A DNA stretch of 64,000 bases from Thalassotalea_H sp040779345 (GTDB taxonomy: Bacteria; Pseudomonadota; Gammaproteobacteria; Enterobacterales; Alteromonadaceae), in assembly GCA_040779345.1 (NCBI GenBank), contig JBFONU010000004.1:1-64000 (forward strand). Direction: 5' to 3'. The notes beneath the pieces were generated by a model. The model was not told where the DNA came from. It was given only the letters and a program-made list of their open reading frames with translations, and did not search any database. Shown one piece after another: positions 7,932-16,484 of the stretch (position 1 is its first letter; the number at the start of each line of letters is the position of its first letter). The position numbers and the translations under genes are program-made.

Positions 7932-8171
7932 TTACCTATTTCGATATTTAAACTTCAACCATAAATTATCAAGTTTTACTGCACTTTTTCTCATCATACC
8001 TTGGCTGCGTTTTAACCAAACTTTTGCCCAATCGAACTGCAAACTTAGTAATGCTAACCCTAACGGCAAAAAGATCACGGCTGGACCCGGTAGTAAAATA
8101 AACACCAGACCAACAGCAAGAAAGCTAAAGCCCAAAATAGCTATTAAGGCGTTTTTTATTTTTAATCGCAT
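7932..8171 (-). CDS. PGPGW-family small membrane protein
   Basis: Short integral membrane protein, 79 aa from the chosen start. Two hydrophobic stretches meet at VFILLPGPAVIFLPLGLALL, the variant of the PGPGW motif, followed by a basic region with a tryptophan (FDWAKVWLKRSQ). Function is not known for the family. The start at 8171 was chosen because AAAAGG lies about 10 bases upstream and because family members begin just before the first helix. An upstream ATG at 8309 would add 46 residues including another hydrophobic helix (ILTYCILWLLLGGLTFAY), so a longer product is possible. Confidence 0.7.
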   Translation of the reverse strand: MRLKIKNALIAILGFSFLAVGLVFILLPGPAVIFLPLGLALLSLQFDWAKVWLKRSQGMMRKSAVKLDNLWLKFKYRNR

Positions 8172-8326
8172 ATTGTTAATACCTTTTAACTTTACAGATT
8201 CTCTATGTACATAACTACAATAAGCAAAAGTTAAACCACCTAGCAATAACCATAAAATACAATAAGTTAAAATTTTCATATAAACTGTTATTGTGAAAAA
8301 CACTAACATTTAACTGACTAGCTAAT

Positions 8327-8818
8327 TTATTTTTTATACTGACCAATAAACTGCTGCTGTTGTTGATGCTCATTTTCAATGCAGTATGCAAAAACTTTCG
8401 TCGATTTAGCTTTCTTACATTTCTCCGGTTGTTGATAATAATCAAGCCAATCTTGTTGCTGTTGCCCTTGAAACTTTGCTTTTATGGTTAAAGGTTTTGA
8501 AAAGGTCATGGTTGATGAACTATTAAATTTCAAACCGTGATATTGAGACTTGTTAGGTTTGATTTTAGTTTTCGTTTTCGATTTTTTAGTTTTCGTTTTA
8601 GGCTTGGGTAATTTTCCTTGCTGACATTGCCACCATTTATCCCTTGCCTTTTGCTCTCGCTCAGCCAAGGAACGTCCTTTTCTATTGCTATGACCCACCC
8701 GTTGTTGCGATTGAATGTTTCTTACTTTTTCTAAGTAAGGCTGACAAGCCTTTTTACTTGCCTGTAGCGAATAGCTGCTAAAAAAAGCCATAACACCAAT
8801 GAGATAAATAATGCGCAT
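8327..8818 (-). CDS. Exported Lys/Gln-rich protein with conserved-looking cysteines
   Basis: Unrecognised protein of 163 aa. From the ATG at 8818 it has a clear signal peptide (MRIIYLIGVMAFFSSYSLQA, cleavage after QA). The mature part has a helical, basic first third (KACQPYLEKVRNIQSQQR, DKWWQCQQG), a Lys/Thr/Pro low-complexity linker (residues about 73-90), and a C-terminal block (LDYYQQPEKCKKAKSTKVFAYC) with two cysteines, ending in a Gln-rich tail. Four mature cysteines suggest two disulfides in the periplasm. A TTG start at 8836 is possible but would place extra residues ahead of the signal peptide. Divergent from the exported ligase. Confidence 0.7.
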   Translation of the reverse strand: MRIIYLIGVMAFFSSYSLQASKKACQPYLEKVRNIQSQQRVGHSNRKGRSLAEREQKARDKWWQCQQGKLPKPKTKTKKSKTKTKIKPNKSQYHGLKFNSSSTMTFSKPLTIKAKFQGQQQQDWLDYYQQPEKCKKAKSTKVFAYCIENEHQQQQQFIGQYKK

Positions 8819-8944
8819 AACCCTGCCAATAAACAATCCATGTTAACAATGCAGTGTAGTACAGTTTTATGGCTGTTCGATAAATTAATACCTTTGACTA
8901 TACTCTTTCTCTATAACCAACAACGAACAAGGATGTTCACTGTT

Positions 8945-9772
8945 ATGTGTAAACCTAGCCTAGCTTTAGCACTATTTTTCCTTCTACATTTTACTTGCTA
9001 TGCACAGCAGCCGCGTCTTCAACATAGTGTTGTTGCCGATGAAAACATTTCAATAAAGCATTATTGGGTCAGTGAGAAATTAGATGGCGTTCGAGGTTAC
9101 TGGGATGGAAAACACCTACTGACTCGAAGTGGCATAATAATAAAAACGCCAAGCTGGTTTACTAAAAACTGGCCAGTAACGCCTTTAGATGGCGAGTTAT
9201 GGAGTCAACGAAATAGCTTTCAACAAATAGTTTCTTGTGTTAAAAGTCAAAAGGTTCTCCCCCAATGCTGGCAAAAAATATCACTCATGCTGTTTGATCT
9301 TCCCCATCATCAAGGTTCATTTTCACAGCGGATAATCGCAATGGAAAAAATAGTCAGCAATGCTCGTTCACCCCATTTAAAAATGATAAAACAAACCAGA
9401 TTGAAATCAAAAAAAGCACTTTATCAATCCCTTGAAGATGTCGTAAAGAAGAAAGGGGAAGGCTTGATGCTTCATCATGAAAATGCCTACTACCAAGTAG
9501 GAAGCAATCCAAAATTGTTAAAGCTAAAAAAGTATCAAGATGCAGAAGCGGTGGTTATTAAACATATTAAAGGCAAAGGAAAATACAGTAATATGCTTGG
9601 CTCATTATTAGTTGAAACACCTTTAGGGATACAATTTAAAATAGGCAGTGGACTTTCTGATTTACAGCGTAAAGATCCCCCGCCAGTTGGTGCAACCATA
9701 ACTTATCAATATATTGGCAAAACTCAGCGGGGTGTGCCAAGATTCGCCAGTTTCATCAGGATAAGAAAGTAG
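8945..9772 (+). CDS. ligE: Exported ATP-dependent DNA ligase (Lig E type)
   Basis: Minimal ATP-dependent DNA ligase, 275 aa from the chosen start. Nucleotidyltransferase motifs are in order: motif I EKLDGVRG with adenylated lysine K45, motif III LMLFDLP, motif IV EGLMLHH, motif V LLKLKKYQDAEAVV, then a small OB domain to residue 275. The N-terminus is a signal peptide (MCKPSLALALFFLLHFTCYA), as in the Lig E group, which is thought to act in the periplasm on incoming or extracellular DNA. The ATG at 8945 was chosen because it begins the signal peptide and has AAGGA about 10 bases upstream; the frame is open to 8840. Likely co-transcribed with the transporter 21 bases downstream. Confidence 0.93.
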   Translation: MCKPSLALALFFLLHFTCYAQQPRLQHSVVADENISIKHYWVSEKLDGVRGYWDGKHLLTRSGIIIKTPSWFTKNWPVTPLDGELWSQRNSFQQIVSCVKSQKVLPQCWQKISLMLFDLPHHQGSFSQRIIAMEKIVSNARSPHLKMIKQTRLKSKKALYQSLEDVVKKKGEGLMLHHENAYYQVGSNPKLLKLKKYQDAEAVVIKHIKGKGKYSNMLGSLLVETPLGIQFKIGSGLSDLQRKDPPPVGATITYQYIGKTQRGVPRFASFIRIRK

Positions 9773-9793
9773 CTCACTAATCGAGGAAATATA

Positions 9794-10417
9794 ATGGAAT
9801 TTCACTTATGGCTGTCGTTAGCGTTAATTTGTGCGATGGGAGCCCTTTCGCCCGGACCAAGCCTTGCCGTCGTGGTAAAAAACACGTTATTTGGAGGCCC
9901 TAAACAAGGGTATGCCACCGCAATTAGCCATGGTTGTGGTGTGGCACTTTATGCGGCGTTAACCGCATTAGGTATCGGTGTTGTGATTGTTCAGTCACCA
10001 ATACTTTTTAGTATTATCCAATACGCTGGTGCCGCTTTTTTGGTGTACTTAGGGATAAAAGCATTACTGAGTAAAAAACAAAGCGTAGAAATAGGGCCAA
10101 CAGAGGCGGAAAAACAAACAACTCAGCAAGCAATTAATGGTTGGCGCGATGGATTTCTAATAGCTTTTTTAAATCCTAAGTTAGCAATATTTTTCTTAGC
10201 ATTATTTAGTCAGTTCGTTGATGCTAATGCAAGTATGGAACAAAAGTTGATAATGGTTTCTACCGTCGGCATTATTGATACTTTATGGTATTTACTTGTC
10301 GCTTTTATGTTTTCTCGAGGACCCGTATTAGAAAAGCTAAAAAGAAACAGTCACATCATCGATAAAATGACGGGCAGCTTTTTGATATTATTAGCAGCAC
10401 GTGTTGTTATTAATTAG
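9794..10417 (+). CDS. LysE/RhtB family amino-acid exporter
   Basis: Six-helix inner-membrane exporter of the LysE/RhtB family, 207 aa, the usual length. The N-terminal signature is present (GALSPGPSLAVVVKNTLFGG with the conserved SPGP), and the central block DGFLIAFLNPKLAIFFLALFSQF carries the NPK motif. Members export amino acids or homoserine lactones; the substrate cannot be read from sequence. A ribosome-binding site (GAGGAAA) lies just before the ATG. It follows ligE by 21 bases. Confidence 0.92.
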   Translation: MEFHLWLSLALICAMGALSPGPSLAVVVKNTLFGGPKQGYATAISHGCGVALYAALTALGIGVVIVQSPILFSIIQYAGAAFLVYLGIKALLSKKQSVEIGPTEAEKQTTQQAINGWRDGFLIAFLNPKLAIFFLALFSQFVDANASMEQKLIMVSTVGIIDTLWYLLVAFMFSRGPVLEKLKRNSHIIDKMTGSFLILLAARVVIN

Positions 10418-10439
10418 CCATAGCTGAATTAGGTTATGC

Positions 10440-11354
10440 TCAATACGAGGGCAAGTATTTAAAATGTAGCACTTTCAGTCCTTTACCCTGCTCCGCTTCG
10501 ACAAAGACAGCAGGGTTAGCTATTTTACCTTGGTATAGACATTCAGGACACTCACGTTCAACTTCAGCTAATAAGAAAGACTCATCTAAATCAGGAGAAT
10601 TTAAGCACAATATCACATCAGCATGTGCTTTCATTAGTTGCGGGATCCGTTTAATGATTTTTTTATAATCTCGCTCAATATTAACACTGCCTTTTTGAAA
10701 GGACGGCGGATCGCAGACTAAAATATCATAGGGTCCATATTTTTTAAGTCGCCCATATGACTTAAAAATATCGACCCCCTCAAACTTCACTTTCGTTAAA
10801 TCTTGCTTATTCAGCTTATGATTATCTCGCCCTCTCGACAACGCCGCTTTCGCCATATCAATATTCACTACCTGCCGCGCATCACCTGCAAGGCCCGCAA
10901 CAGAAAATGCGCAGGTATAAGCAAATAAATTGAGAATATTTTTCTCTCTCGCATGATCAATCAACCACTTTCGTCCATTGGCCATATCTAAAAACAAACC
11001 AATATTTTGTGATTTACCTAATTGAATGTGATAATTAAGTTGATGTTCTTCGACAATGGTTTGCTCAATATTTTCACCCCAGAAAACTTCAATTGGTGCG
11101 TACTTTTGATAGCGATGCTGCACTTGAATAGACGTACATTTTCCCTTGAGAACTTCTAACTCAGACAAAAAAGACACTTGTTGAGATAACCATTCGGGTT
11201 CAACAGCTTGATATAGCGTGATAAATATTACCGGTGATAACCAATCAACATTGATATGCTCTAACCCTTTATATGCATGCCCTCTGCCATGAAATATACG
11301 TTGGCACTGAGTTAGGTCACTTGTTTTAAGGTTTTGTTGAATAAAATTGATCAT
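10440..11354 (-). CDS. SAM-dependent methyltransferase (RlmI/RlmK-like)
   Basis: Class I SAM-dependent methyltransferase, 304 aa. The C-terminal Rossmann domain shows motif I ILNLFAYTCAFSVAGLAGDA, the acidic ribose-binding residue in VVNIDMAK, and the catalytic-type motif DPPSFQKGS. This is the pattern of the RlmI/RlmK family of 23S rRNA methyltransferases. It lacks an N-terminal PUA domain, so it is not a straightforward RlmI orthologue; RNA is the likely but unproven substrate. Converges on the exporter gene with 22 bases between stops. Confidence 0.88.
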   Translation of the reverse strand: MINFIQQNLKTSDLTQCQRIFHGRGHAYKGLEHINVDWLSPVIFITLYQAVEPEWLSQQVSFLSELEVLKGKCTSIQVQHRYQKYAPIEVFWGENIEQTIVEEHQLNYHIQLGKSQNIGLFLDMANGRKWLIDHAREKNILNLFAYTCAFSVAGLAGDARQVVNIDMAKAALSRGRDNHKLNKQDLTKVKFEGVDIFKSYGRLKKYGPYDILVCDPPSFQKGSVNIERDYKKIIKRIPQLMKAHADVILCLNSPDLDESFLLAEVERECPECLYQGKIANPAVFVEAEQGKGLKVLHFKYLPSY

Positions 11355-11373
11355 TAATGACGTGTTCTATAAA

Positions 11374-11409
11374 AATAATGGCCGCATAATAGCAAATTAT
11401 GCGGCCATT
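11374..11409 (-). terminator. Terminator of the NSS transporter gene
   Basis: A 14-bp perfect stem AATGGCCGCATAAT / ATTATGCGGCCATT (11377-11390, 11396-11409) with a 5-base loop is followed on the minus strand by ATTTTTAT. It separates the transporter gene from the methyltransferase gene. Confidence 0.9.
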
Positions 11410-11431
11410 TTAATCATTGTTTTAAAAGACG

Positions 11432-12856
11432 TTAAAATCCAAAAATACTAAAACCTAAGAATTTCTGCGTGACCGTATTAATAAAAATACTAAAAATGAT
11501 CACAGGAATAAATGTGCCTAGTGAAAAATTAATATATTTCTCAACCCAACTTCCAGCATAATGTTCATTACCTTCAGATAACGCAGCGGTAAGTTGTTGC
11601 TTCTTCCAGCGATAGCTGACAAAAACACATAATAAAAATCCGTTTAATGGCAAAATAGTATCGTAAAAGATATCAACAACCACATCAAAGAATGGTTTAG
11701 TCTGGCCTGCGTACGTCATAAAGTTACTGAAAAAATCAACCATCCCGTATGATACTAATGCAAAAATGGTAAGTACCCCTGCAGTCATCAATAAAGTGGT
11801 CAATGCTTTAGGGCGACTTTGATTTTTTTCTGTCACTAAATATGAAACTGGTACTTCAATGATTGAGACTAACGAGGTTATCGCAGCAAAAAATACTAAT
11901 AGAAAGAAAAATACCGCAATACAGCTAGCTCCTATGTATCCTACAGAGCCCTGTAATGCTAAAAATATTTTAGGTAAAAAGGTAAATATTAGTGATACGC
12001 CACTATTACTTAATTTTTCTGGGTCTATATTTGGATCAAATGAGAAGATAGCAGGGAGGATCATTAAACCGGCTGTAAATGCAACCGCGGTATCTGTGAT
12101 TGCTACAAATTTCGCCGAGCCTACAATATCGGTTTTATTATCGATGTAAGAACCATAAGTGATCAATATCCCCATCCCTAAAGACAAAGAGAAAAAAGCT
12201 TGTGATAAAGCGCCGTTAATAACAGACGGGGTGAGTTTTGAAATATCAGGGATCAAAAAGAACTCAACGCCAGCCATTGCGTTATCAAGGGTCAGTACAT
12301 AAATCACCATAGCGACCAACATGATAAATAAAGTAGGCATGAGTATCTTAGCCGCTTTTTCAATGCCGTCTTTTACACCAGCAACTAAAATAAAATAAAC
12401 GATTGAAGAAACAGCGAGTAAAGCAACAAACAAGTATTCATCTTTTACAAAGTTAGTAAAATAACCATCAGTTGCTAGTAAATCTAAATTTCCCGAGACG
12501 ATTAAAGTAATGTAACCAAAAATCCAAACGGTGATCACCATATAAAAAACAGCGATCATAAAAGGAGTTAGCACGCCAAGAATACCCGCGATACTCCAAA
12601 GTTTACTATCACCACTTAACGACTTATAGGCACCAACAGGTTCTTTTTGCGTTTTACGACCAACGGTCATTTCGGCGATCATCACTGGCAAGCAGATGAA
12701 AAAAACAAATAAAGCGTACATTAATAAAAATGCACCGCCACCGTTTTTAGCTGCGTTTACTGGAAAACCAACTAAATTACCAATGCCAACCGCAGAGCCT
12801 GCAGCGGCTAAAATAAACCCGATTCGGGAGCTAAATTGTTCTCTTGATGTGGTCAT
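11432..12856 (-). CDS. Sodium-dependent transporter, NSS/SNF family
   Basis: Neurotransmitter:sodium symporter family protein, 474 aa with about eleven to twelve membrane helices. The TM1 signature is intact: SRIGFILAAAGSAVGIGNLV then GFPVNAAKNGGGAF, the unwound helix holding the sodium and substrate sites. Bacterial members take up amino acids or related compounds with sodium; the specific substrate is unknown. Monocistronic, with a strong terminator. Sodium coupling is what one expects of a marine bacterium. Confidence 0.93.
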   Translation of the reverse strand: MTTSREQFSSRIGFILAAAGSAVGIGNLVGFPVNAAKNGGGAFLLMYALFVFFICLPVMIAEMTVGRKTQKEPVGAYKSLSGDSKLWSIAGILGVLTPFMIAVFYMVITVWIFGYITLIVSGNLDLLATDGYFTNFVKDEYLFVALLAVSSIVYFILVAGVKDGIEKAAKILMPTLFIMLVAMVIYVLTLDNAMAGVEFFLIPDISKLTPSVINGALSQAFFSLSLGMGILITYGSYIDNKTDIVGSAKFVAITDTAVAFTAGLMILPAIFSFDPNIDPEKLSNSGVSLIFTFLPKIFLALQGSVGYIGASCIAVFFFLLVFFAAITSLVSIIEVPVSYLVTEKNQSRPKALTTLLMTAGVLTIFALVSYGMVDFFSNFMTYAGQTKPFFDVVVDIFYDTILPLNGFLLCVFVSYRWKKQQLTAALSEGNEHYAGSWVEKYINFSLGTFIPVIIFSIFINTVTQKFLGFSIFGF

Positions 12857-13086
12857 GTAGCCTTCTTATAATAATTTTCTACGTATTGTTATTTTTATAT
12901 GGCTAGCTAATAAGTAACTATTCACACTAGCCGTTATTTTTTGATGCTCGATGCTATCAAGCTTTCAATCGAATGTCTTGCTTTTGTATTACCGTTAACG
13001 TAAACGTAGTGTCAATAAATCTTAACCTATGGTTACCGTCATCTATAAAATAACTTTAGGATCATTCACTTATTATAAATAATGTA

Positions 13087-13929
13087 TTAACGAGTAAATG
13101 ATTTTGCCCCCATAATCTCTAATATATGCACGGCTTCTTGGCTGGCAAAGTCTGCTGCAGCATTTAAATCATCCGTTGAGATAGCTAAGCTTTTACATAA
13201 CGTTTCATCAATAGTGTCATCATAATTAAAGGTGTCCGGGTGTGAATCGACTAGCGCTAATCGCGATGCTAAATATAATACTTTCACATCTTTATTTATT
13301 TGAATCGTTTGCGCTTCATTATAATGACGAATAGGTAAAATAATTTTTTCTGGGATCTGCCAAACTTTTAATAATTCAGCTGAAATGTCAGTATAACTAA
13401 AACCTAATAATTGATGTTGTAATTGCCATGGCAGATTTTCTGCCGAATACCTTTCACATTCTTTAGCAATATCAGGACTAATTTTAGCGACAATCAACTC
13501 ACCAAAATTTTGCAATAAGCCCGCAACAAATAACCGTTCAATATCACGAATACCGGCTTTTATCGCCAGGTTTTTTGTCGCTAAACCACAAAAAACACTC
13601 ATTCGCCAAAACCTTTTTAAATCAATCGCTTGGTTTGAAAAATGTTTAAAAGCAGAAGCGGCAACATCCACTAACATCATATTATAAATAGCTTGTGTTC
13701 CTATGATGGTTATAGCTCTTGATATGGTACTGATCTCACCAGGAAAGCTATAGATAGCACTATTCGCTATTTGCAACAGTCTTGACGTCATCGAGGGATC
13801 AATACTGATCACATTAGCAAAGTCTTCAATGCTAGAGTTCTCATCTTCCATCAATGATTTGATTTTAAAGCACGCATCAGGAAGTGCAAAAGAGCCATTC
13901 GCCTGGATGGCGTATTCATGAGCATTCAT
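13087..13929 (-). CDS. HDOD domain protein (copy 2)
   Basis: Second HDOD protein, 280 aa from the chosen ATG at 13929 (GGGAC about 9 bases upstream; an upstream start adds eight residues). The layout is the same as the copy at 4801-5649: IDPSMTSRLLQIANSAIY, FPGEISTISRAITIIGTQAIYN, a degenerate HD site (LLQNFGELI in place of LLHNLGELV, so even the remaining histidine is lost), then AELLKVWQIPEKIILPIRHY. It is therefore probably non-catalytic. The two genes are paralogues about 8 kb apart; what they signal to is unknown. Confidence 0.9.
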   Translation of the reverse strand: MNAHEYAIQANGSFALPDACFKIKSLMEDENSSIEDFANVISIDPSMTSRLLQIANSAIYSFPGEISTISRAITIIGTQAIYNMMLVDVAASAFKHFSNQAIDLKRFWRMSVFCGLATKNLAIKAGIRDIERLFVAGLLQNFGELIVAKISPDIAKECERYSAENLPWQLQHQLLGFSYTDISAELLKVWQIPEKIILPIRHYNEAQTIQINKDVKVLYLASRLALVDSHPDTFNYDDTIDETLCKSLAISTDDLNAAADFASQEAVHILEIMGAKSFTR

Positions 13930-13990
13930 ATTTATAACGTCCCAAAATAGCAATAATTTGAGTGTAACGGGTTGTCCTGATGAATAAAAT

Positions 13991-14023
13991 AAAAAAAGCG
14001 CACATTTTCATGTAACGCTTTTT
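13991..14023 (-). terminator. Terminator of the M28 peptidase gene
   Basis: AAAAAGCG (13993-14000) pairs with CGCTTTTT (14016-14023), extended by ACAT/ATGT inside, and is followed on the minus strand by a T-run. It lies between the peptidase stop and the start of the HDOD gene. Confidence 0.8.
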
Positions 14024-14048
14024 AATTGATTCCAATCATCGCACAAAA

Positions 14049-15728
14049 TTATTGCGCAAACGTTTTTCCAAAAAAGTCACCTTTATGCCACTCTGGGCGA
14101 TTATCACCGTTTGCTATTTCCATACCTATCATCATGTTAACTTCTGCAAAGCTTGCTGCAGCATCCCAACGGATCGGTAAGTCAATTTGATCACTATGCT
14201 GGTGATAATGATTTTTTAAGAAATCGCCAAACATTTTTCCACCGTCAATTTCAGGGTCTTTAGATTTAAAACCTGTCATTAAAAAGACTGACGGAATACC
14301 GGCTTTAACAAAACTGTAATGGTCACTACGCGTAAACAAAGCTTGTTCTGGCATTGGGTCTGGGCTCAAACTCACATCCACTTTTTTGCCTGCCGCTTCA
14401 ACAATACTACCTAAGGTAGAATGTGTAGAACCAAACGCAATAACATCAGCAAATGGGTATAAAATCAATGGCATATCTAAATTTACATTCGCCACCATTT
14501 GCATCACAGGTACCGTTGGATTGTTGGCAAAATAACTCGAGCCTAACAAACCTTTTTCTTCTCCTGTAACCACAACAAATAATATCGAGCGCTTTGGTTT
14601 TTCAGGCATTGAAGCTAACAAACGCGCGGTTTCTAATAAAATTGAAACCCCAGATGCATTATCTAAAGCACCATTATTAATCGTATCTTCTTTTTCACCT
14701 GCTTCATGATCGTCACTATGCTTACTAACACCGATATGATCTAAATGAGCACTAAATACTACATATTCATTCTTTAAGACAGGATCACTACCTTCTAAAG
14801 TCGCTATAACATTTGGGCTAGTAATTTCTTCATGACGAGACTTACTGGCTAATGTCACTTTTGCATTTAAAGCGAAACCTTTAATGGCTTCATTTTCGGT
14901 ATCGCTAGTAAAAACATCTTTTAAACTTTGTTCTGCCCCTTCAAATAACGCGCTTGCTTTATCATGATGAACATAAGCGCCACCTTTTATCTCAGGATAA
15001 GGACCAAAAGGCTGACCATTTTTATCCACCCAGCTTAGGCGAGGAGTTCCTGCATACTTTGCAGAGACATCAAAGCTGCGTACTTTTTCACGTTTTGGTG
15101 TATGGATAGTAATAAAACCAACCGCACCACGCTCTGCTGCATGGCGAATTTTTTCACGTCCAGAGCCTAAATGAGCTCCTTCTTCTGAAGGTAAGTCGTT
15201 CGGTCTGCCGGTTAAAACAACAACAACTTTTCCTTTTACATCTAGGTTAGCATAATCGTCATAACCAAAATCAGGGGCAATAACACCATAGCCAGCAAAT
15301 ACCGTTTCCGCTTGTACCATAGACTCAGTTTCAAGCGCTGAGCCAGACATAATAAAGTCATTTTGGAAGGTTAAATCTATCTTCCCTGAGGCATTTTCAA
15401 TGCTCATTTTAGCACTACCTTCTTCTAAAAAGGCTTTTCTAAAAGTCACTGTTTGCTCATAAGTGTTATGTTCACCCTGTGGGGACAACCCTAATTGCTT
15501 AAAGTTTGATTTAACATAATTAGCGGCCACTTGATAACCTTCACTCCCTGTGTCACGCCCTTTTAAGGTATCATCAGCTAAAAATTCGACATGCGCTTTA
15601 ATTCGCTCAGCATTAACTTTTTCAGGTTGAGCACTCACTGTTGACTCAGTTTTAACGGCTTGTTGGCCACATCCCGTTAATACAGCAAGTGACAATAAGC
15701 TTGCCGAGGTAAATAATTTAAGTTTCAT
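14049..15728 (-). CDS. M28 family zinc peptidase, predicted lipoprotein
   Basis: Exported M28 aminopeptidase-like protein, 559 aa from the ATG at 15728 (AAAGAGA 5-8 bases upstream). The N-terminus is a lipoprotein signal peptide ending LAVLTGC (lipobox), so it is probably anchored in a membrane facing the periplasm. A PA domain lies between about residues 130 and 290. The peptidase domain has the zinc ligands in order: SAHLDHIG, NNGALDNASGV, VTGEEKGLLGS, NLDMP and RSDHYSF. Such enzymes release N-terminal amino acids from peptides, fitting a peptide-scavenging marine heterotroph. Monocistronic. Confidence 0.92.
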   Translation of the reverse strand: MKLKLFTSASLLSLAVLTGCGQQAVKTESTVSAQPEKVNAERIKAHVEFLADDTLKGRDTGSEGYQVAANYVKSNFKQLGLSPQGEHNTYEQTVTFRKAFLEEGSAKMSIENASGKIDLTFQNDFIMSGSALETESMVQAETVFAGYGVIAPDFGYDDYANLDVKGKVVVVLTGRPNDLPSEEGAHLGSGREKIRHAAERGAVGFITIHTPKREKVRSFDVSAKYAGTPRLSWVDKNGQPFGPYPEIKGGAYVHHDKASALFEGAEQSLKDVFTSDTENEAIKGFALNAKVTLASKSRHEEITSPNVIATLEGSDPVLKNEYVVFSAHLDHIGVSKHSDDHEAGEKEDTINNGALDNASGVSILLETARLLASMPEKPKRSILFVVVTGEEKGLLGSSYFANNPTVPVMQMVANVNLDMPLILYPFADVIAFGSTHSTLGSIVEAAGKKVDVSLSPDPMPEQALFTRSDHYSFVKAGIPSVFLMTGFKSKDPEIDGGKMFGDFLKNHYHQHSDQIDLPIRWDAAASFAEVNMMIGMEIANGDNRPEWHKGDFFGKTFAQ

Positions 15729-15864
15729 GAAAATCTCTTTTTTCGTCATCAATTTTTTATATAGCAAATACGCTATCTACATTTATCACTATATAGTTTA
15801 ACCAAAGAATTACTACCCCCACTCATCGTAGATATGGTGCAACTAATCGATTCATCCTCGCTAC

Positions 15865-16344
15865 CTACATAAAAATAGGAATACCTTCATCTTCTTTTAC
15901 GTTTTCTGTCACTATGTAGGTATGGGTATGTGCTACGGCAGGTAAATCGACAATTTCATTTAATATTTCACGATAGACTTCAATATTATTAAAGAGGATT
16001 TTAATTAAATAATCAAAGCCACCAGCAACTAAATGACATTCAGCGACTTCTTCAATTTTTACCACTTCTTTTTTAAAGTCATTAAAGACATCCCCCGTGG
16101 TTCGATCTAACGTAACCTGAACAAAGGCTTTCATTCCATAACCTAGCTTACTCGCATTTAAAAAAGCGCCATAATGACTAATATAGCCTTCTTTTTCTAA
16201 ACGCTTCACTCTTTCTAAACAAGGACTGGCGCTTAAATTGATTTTTTTTGCTAAGTCGGTATTCGATATACGGCCATTCTTTTGCAGGGTATTTAATATA
16301 GTTAAATCGATACGATCTAAGCTGCGATTTTTAGCGGAAGTCAT
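15865..16344 (-). CDS. Lrp/AsnC family regulator, probable putA regulator
   Basis: Lrp/AsnC-type transcription factor, 159 aa. Residues 8-65 are the winged helix (LDRIDLTILNTLQKNGRISN, then SASPCLERVKRLEKEGYISH); residues about 70-150 are the RAM ligand-binding domain with VAECHLVAGGFDYLIKI. It resembles Lrp itself but is divergent from putA with 140 bases between starts. In several bacteria an Lrp-like protein at this position (PutR) activates putA in response to proline. Because the PutA here has lost its own DNA-binding domain, control by this neighbour is a sensible inference, not shown. Confidence 0.9.
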   Translation of the reverse strand: MTSAKNRSLDRIDLTILNTLQKNGRISNTDLAKKINLSASPCLERVKRLEKEGYISHYGAFLNASKLGYGMKAFVQVTLDRTTGDVFNDFKKEVVKIEEVAECHLVAGGFDYLIKILFNNIEVYREILNEIVDLPAVAHTHTYIVTENVKEDEGIPIFM

Positions 16345-16484
16345 AATACAGAACCTTTAACTGCTTTTTACCGAAAATACCATAAATAATATTGCAAATC
16401 CACGAATTACGCATACACTTGCTGCAATATATCGGCTAGAATCCCCCTCAAAATTTACTCGTATTTAACTGTATAGGTCTTAGT

